Shown here: positions 6,191 to 8,740 of the stretch, one piece after another
Numbering within the stretch: the first letter of the stretch is position 1
Layout: every line of letters begins with the position of its first letter
Source: Pseudaestuariivita sp.
GTDB taxonomy: Bacteria; Pseudomonadota; Alphaproteobacteria; Rhodobacterales; Rhodobacteraceae
Direction of reading: 5' to 3'
NCBI GenBank assembly: GCA_020629995.1
Contig: JAHDCH010000067.1
Location: forward strand, 1 to 8,740
DNA length: 8,740 bases
Translations under genes and position numbers: made by a program
The notes under the pieces: generated by a model
The model's input: the letters and a program-made list of their open reading frames with translations, nothing else
Told to the model about the DNA's origin: nothing
Databases searched by the model: none

Positions 6191-6927
6191 TCCGCCTGAG
6201 CCTGATTGGCATAGGGTCGGGCAATCCCGAGCACCTGACGCTGGAGGCCGTACGCGTTCTGCAAGAAGCTGATCTGGTGCTGATCCCGATGAAAGACGGC
6301 GGCAAGGGCCAGTTGGCAGAACTGCGCGACGATGTCTGCGCAACCCACGCGCCGCATGTGCCGATTGCGCGGTTCGACATGCCGGTGCGCGACCCCGCGA
6401 TTGCCGATTACGAAACCCGGGTCAACGCCTGGCACGATGCGATTTCGGACCGCTGGCAAGACGCCCTGTCGCCGCTGGGCGGGTCGGGCCATGCGGTGCT
6501 GCTGGTGTGGGGCGATCCGTCGCTCTACGATTCCACGCTGCGCATCGCGGCCCGCGTGGCCGAACGGGTGCCGCTGGAGATCGAGGTGATCCCCGGCATC
6601 ACATCGGTGCAGGCTCTGACGGCCAGCTTTGCCGAACCTCTCAACACGCTGGGCGGGGTGATCACCATCCTGCCCGCCCGCCGCCTGCGCGAAGGTGGCT
6701 GGCCCGAAGGGGCCGACACCGTCGTGGTGATGCTGGACGAAGCGACCAGCTTTGACACTTTGCCCGGTGACACGCTGGTCTGGTGGGCCGGTTATGCCGG
6801 AATGGCGCAAGAGGTGCGCGACCAAGGCCCGCTGGCCGAGGTGCTGCCGCGCATCCAGGCCGCCCGGGCCGAAGCCCGTGCGCGCCACGGCTGGATCATG
6901 GACATCACGATGCTGCGCCGCCCCTGA
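6187..6927 (+). CDS. cobF: Precorrin-6A synthase (deacetylating), C-1 methyltransferase
   Basis: CobF methylates C-1 of precorrin-5 and releases the extruded two-carbon unit as acetate, giving precorrin-6A; it is diagnostic of the aerobic pathway. The 246-residue class III methylase shows IGIGSGNPEHLTLEA (7-21), VLIPMKDGGKGQL (31-43), VWGDPSLYDSTLR (107-119), VIPGITSVQALTAS (134-147), NTLGGVITILPARR (153-166) and VMLDEA (181-186). The PxKDGGKG stretch and WGDPSLYDST are the features I associate with this family. The start is GTG at 6187, giving a GTGA overlap with the cobA stop; AAGAGAG six bases upstream is only a weak ribosome binding site. It is the last + strand cob gene here and ends six bases before the convergent end of betA. 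In Pseudomonas denitrificans cobF heads its cluster; here it is at the tail. Confidence 0.93.
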   Translation: MIRLSLIGIGSGNPEHLTLEAVRVLQEADLVLIPMKDGGKGQLAELRDDVCATHAPHVPIARFDMPVRDPAIADYETRVNAWHDAISDRWQDALSPLGGSGHAVLLVWGDPSLYDSTLRIAARVAERVPLEIEVIPGITSVQALTASFAEPLNTLGGVITILPARRLREGGWPEGADTVVVMLDEATSFDTLPGDTLVWWAGYAGMAQEVRDQGPLAEVLPRIQAARAEARARHGWIMDITMLRRP

Positions 6928-6933
6928 TTGGGC

Positions 6934-8598
6934 CTAACGCTGCGCCGACTGCCAGTCAGGGTGCATCCAGGGCTCGAGGTTGGACGCCGGCAGCGGCACG
7001 CGGTCCAGCACGTGGTCCGAGATCTTTTCGCCCACCATGATCGACGGCGCGTTAAGGTTGCCATTGGGGATGCGCGGAAAGACCGAGCTGTCCGCCACCC
7101 GCAGCCCGTCCACCCCGATCACCCGACCATGCGGATCCACCACCGTCATCGGGTCGTCATAGGCGCCCATCCGGCAGGTCCCGCAAGGGTGATAGGCGCT
7201 TTCGACATGGTCGCGGATGAACTCGTTCAGCGCCATGTCCGATTGCACGGCATCGCCCGGTTGAATCTCGTGATCCACGAACGGCTGCATGGGTTCTTGC
7301 GCGAAAATCTCGCGGGTCAGGCGGATGCAGCTGCGGAAATCCTCCCAATCGGAGGGGTCCGACATGTAGTTGAACAGGATATTCGGCGCGTCCTCGGCCC
7401 GGTTCGACGCAAGCGTGACCGCCCCCCGGCTGACCGAGCGCATCGGCCCCACATGCGCCTGAAATCCATGCCCTGCCGCGGCAACCTGCCCGTCATAACG
7501 CACGGCGATGGGCAGGAAGTGATACTGGATATCGGGATAGCGCACGCCCGGTTTCGACCGGATGAACCCGCCTGATTCAAACTGGTTCGACGCGCCAAGC
7601 CCGCGCCGCGCAAAAAGCCATTGCGCCCCGACCCAGGCCTTGCCGAACAGGGACCAGTACTTGGCCAGCGTGATCGGCTGTTTGGAGGCGAACTGGATGT
7701 ACAGCTCGAGGTGATCCTGCAGGTTCTGGCCCACGCCGGGCCGGTCCGCGACCACGTCGATCCCGTGCTCGGCCAGATGCGCGGCAGGCCCGATGCCTGA
7801 CAGCATCAGCAGCTTGGGCGAATTGATCGACGAGGCCGCAACGATCACCTCGTGCCGCGCGCGGATCACCCGGCGCTGGCCCCGGGCGCGGATATGCACG
7901 CCTGTCACGCGCTTGTCCTTGTTGATCTCAAGCCGTGCGGCCAGCCCTTTGACCAACGTGCACAGCCCCGTCTTGAGCGCGGGGCGCAGGTAGGCATTGG
8001 CCGCCGACCAGCGCCGCCCGTTGTGCACGGTCATGTCCATGGGGCCAAAGCCCTCTTGCCGGTGGCCGTTGTAGTCGCCTGTCTCGGCATAGCCCGCCGC
8101 TTCGGCCGCCTGAACGAAAGCGCTGTGCAGCGGGTTGTCGCGCGGACCGCGCGTGACGTGCAAAGGCCCGTCCGATCCGCGCCAGTCGGCATCGCCGCCC
8201 TGCCCGCCGTCATCCCAGCTTTCCATCCGCTGGTAGTAGGGCAGCACGTCGGCATAGCTCCAGCCATCTGCGCCGCTTTCGGCCCAATGGTCGAAATCGC
8301 CCGCGTTGCCGCGCACATAAACCATCCCGTTGATCGAGGATGACCCGCCGACCACCTTGCCGCGCGGACAGGCCAGACGCCGCCCGCCCAAATGTGGCTC
8401 GGGCTGCGACTGGTAGCCCCAATCGTAGCGCGACATGTTCATCGGATAGGACAGCGCCGCCGGCATCTGGATGAACGGGCCCGCATCGGTACCGCCGTAT
8501 TCGATCACGATCACCGTCTTGCCCGCCTGCGTCAGGCGGTAGGCCATGGCACAGCCTGCACTGCCCGCGCCTACGATCACATAATCGGCGTGCTGCAT
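6934..8598 (-). CDS. betA: Choline dehydrogenase
   Basis: BetA is an FAD-dependent GMC oxidoreductase that oxidises choline to betaine aldehyde and usually passes electrons to the respiratory chain at the membrane. The 554-residue length is normal. It shows the FAD-binding VIVGAGSAG (7-15), GMC signature 1 around [20 protein letters not shown] (79-98), signature 2 [16 protein letters not shown] (255-270), the catalytic segment [12 protein letters not shown] (467-478, likely catalytic H470) and [13 protein letters not shown] (513-525, N516 the probable second active-site residue). No signal peptide or obvious membrane helix is visible. The start at 8598 overlaps the betB stop by one base (TGATG on the minus strand), with GAGG ten bases upstream. 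The gene ends (TAG) six bases from cobF in a convergent arrangement. Other GMC alcohol dehydrogenases are possible, but the betB neighbour makes choline dehydrogenase the best call. Confidence 0.92.
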   Translation of the reverse strand: MQHADYVIVGAGSAGCAMAYRLTQAGKTVIVIEYGGTDAGPFIQMPAALSYPMNMSRYDWGYQSQPEPHLGGRRLACPRGKVVGGSSSINGMVYVRGNAGDFDHWAESGADGWSYADVLPYYQRMESWDDGGQGGDADWRGSDGPLHVTRGPRDNPLHSAFVQAAEAAGYAETGDYNGHRQEGFGPMDMTVHNGRRWSAANAYLRPALKTGLCTLVKGLAARLEINKDKRVTGVHIRARGQRRVIRARHEVIVAASSINSPKLLMLSGIGPAAHLAEHGIDVVADRPGVGQNLQDHLELYIQFASKQPITLAKYWSLFGKAWVGAQWLFARRGLGASNQFESGGFIRSKPGVRYPDIQYHFLPIAVRYDGQVAAAGHGFQAHVGPMRSVSRGAVTLASNRAEDAPNILFNYMSDPSDWEDFRSCIRLTREIFAQEPMQPFVDHEIQPGDAVQSDMALNEFIRDHVESAYHPCGTCRMGAYDDPMTVVDPHGRVIGVDGLRVADSSVFPRIPNGNLNAPSIMVGEKISDHVLDRVPLPASNLEPWMHPDWQSAQR

Positions 8599-8740
8599 CA
8601 GAACGGCGCCTCGACATCGCCCATGCGGACGTAGACCGATTTGACCTGGCTGTAGTGGGCGATGGCTTCCTTGGAATTCTCGCGCCCCACGCCCGAGGCC
8701 TTGATCCCGCCAAAGGGCGCCTCGACCGGGGCGTCGTTGT
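8598..8740 (-). CDS. betB: Betaine aldehyde dehydrogenase, C-terminal 46 residues (5' part outside window)
   Basis: BetB oxidises betaine aldehyde to glycine betaine with NAD(P)+. Only the last 46 codons and TGA are in the window; the minus-strand frame is open to the edge. The visible peptide begins [20 protein letters not shown] and ends near [13 protein letters not shown] followed by VEAPF. The PFGG-K-SG-GRE block is the C-terminal signature of aldehyde dehydrogenases, and the (Q/T)xKSVxVxxGD tail matches what I recall of BetB rather than other family members. The stop shares one base with the betA start, so the two are an operon in the order betB-betA, as in the classical bet loci. In alphaproteobacteria betC and betI often lie further upstream, but that part is not visible. 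Confidence 0.87.
   Translation of the reverse strand, partial: NDAPVEAPFGGIKASGVGRENSKEAIAHYSQVKSVYVRMGDVEAPF

Noticed and set aside
6920..6933. Possible terminator hairpin between cobF and betA (GCCC, 6-base loop, GGGC)
   Set aside because: The stem is only four pairs and no T-run follows on either strand, so it is not a credible intrinsic terminator.
1..8740. Cobalamin riboswitch, RNA genes, CRISPR repeats, insertion sequences or transfer signatures
   Set aside because: Nearly every base is within a conserved coding sequence with uniform GC-rich codon use, and I saw no B12-box-like segment, tRNA-like fold, repeat array or terminal inverted repeats. A riboswitch, if present, would be upstream of the first cob gene, outside the window.

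Overview
The window is almost wall-to-wall coding DNA. It carries most of an aerobic (oxygen-dependent, late cobalt insertion) cobalamin cluster on the + strand, followed by the end of a convergent choline-to-glycine-betaine operon on the - strand. The DNA is strongly GC-rich with a marked preference for G or C at third codon positions. Gene content, gene order and protein flavour (cobE between cobL and cobM, then cobB-cobA-cobF, with betB-betA next door) suggest an alphaproteobacterium, most likely Rhodobacterales (Roseobacter/Rhodobacter type). The taxonomic call is an inference from recognised families, not from a search.

Layout: the C-terminal part of cobI (1-402, cut by the window start); cobJ (399-1133); cobK on the opposite strand (1109-1849); cobL (1848-3029); cobE (3026-3373); cobM (3370-4155); cobB (4152-5456); cobA (5453-6190); cobF (6187-6927). 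After a 6-base gap come betA (6934-8598, -) and the last 46 codons of betB (8598-8740, -, cut by the window end). Only 6 bases are non-coding. There is no RNA gene, CRISPR array, insertion sequence, riboswitch or convincing rho-independent terminator.

How the genes work together: CobA methylates uroporphyrinogen III to precorrin-2. CobI, CobJ, CobM, CobF and CobL add the remaining methyl groups; CobJ also contracts the ring and CobF removes the extruded two-carbon unit. CobK reduces precorrin-6A to 6B, and CobB amidates side chains a and c of hydrogenobyrinic acid. All eight S-adenosylmethionine-dependent C-methylations of the corrin ring are therefore encoded here. The precorrin-3A oxygenase (cobG or cobZ), the mutase cobH and the cobaltochelatase cobNST are not in the window.

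The most notable architecture is the packing. All six same-strand cob junctions are 4-base stop/start overlaps (ATGA five times, GTGA once). The inverted cobK is locked between cobJ and cobL: its 3' end overlaps cobJ by 25 bases and its start codon shares two bases with the start codon of cobL in a CATG palindrome. The sequence opposite cobK is also open for 241 codons and joins cobJ and cobL with overlaps. This raises a testable, unproven idea of antisense translation inside a noncontiguous operon. I see no convincing new biological system; the genes are known families and the interest lies in arrangement and a few residue variants.
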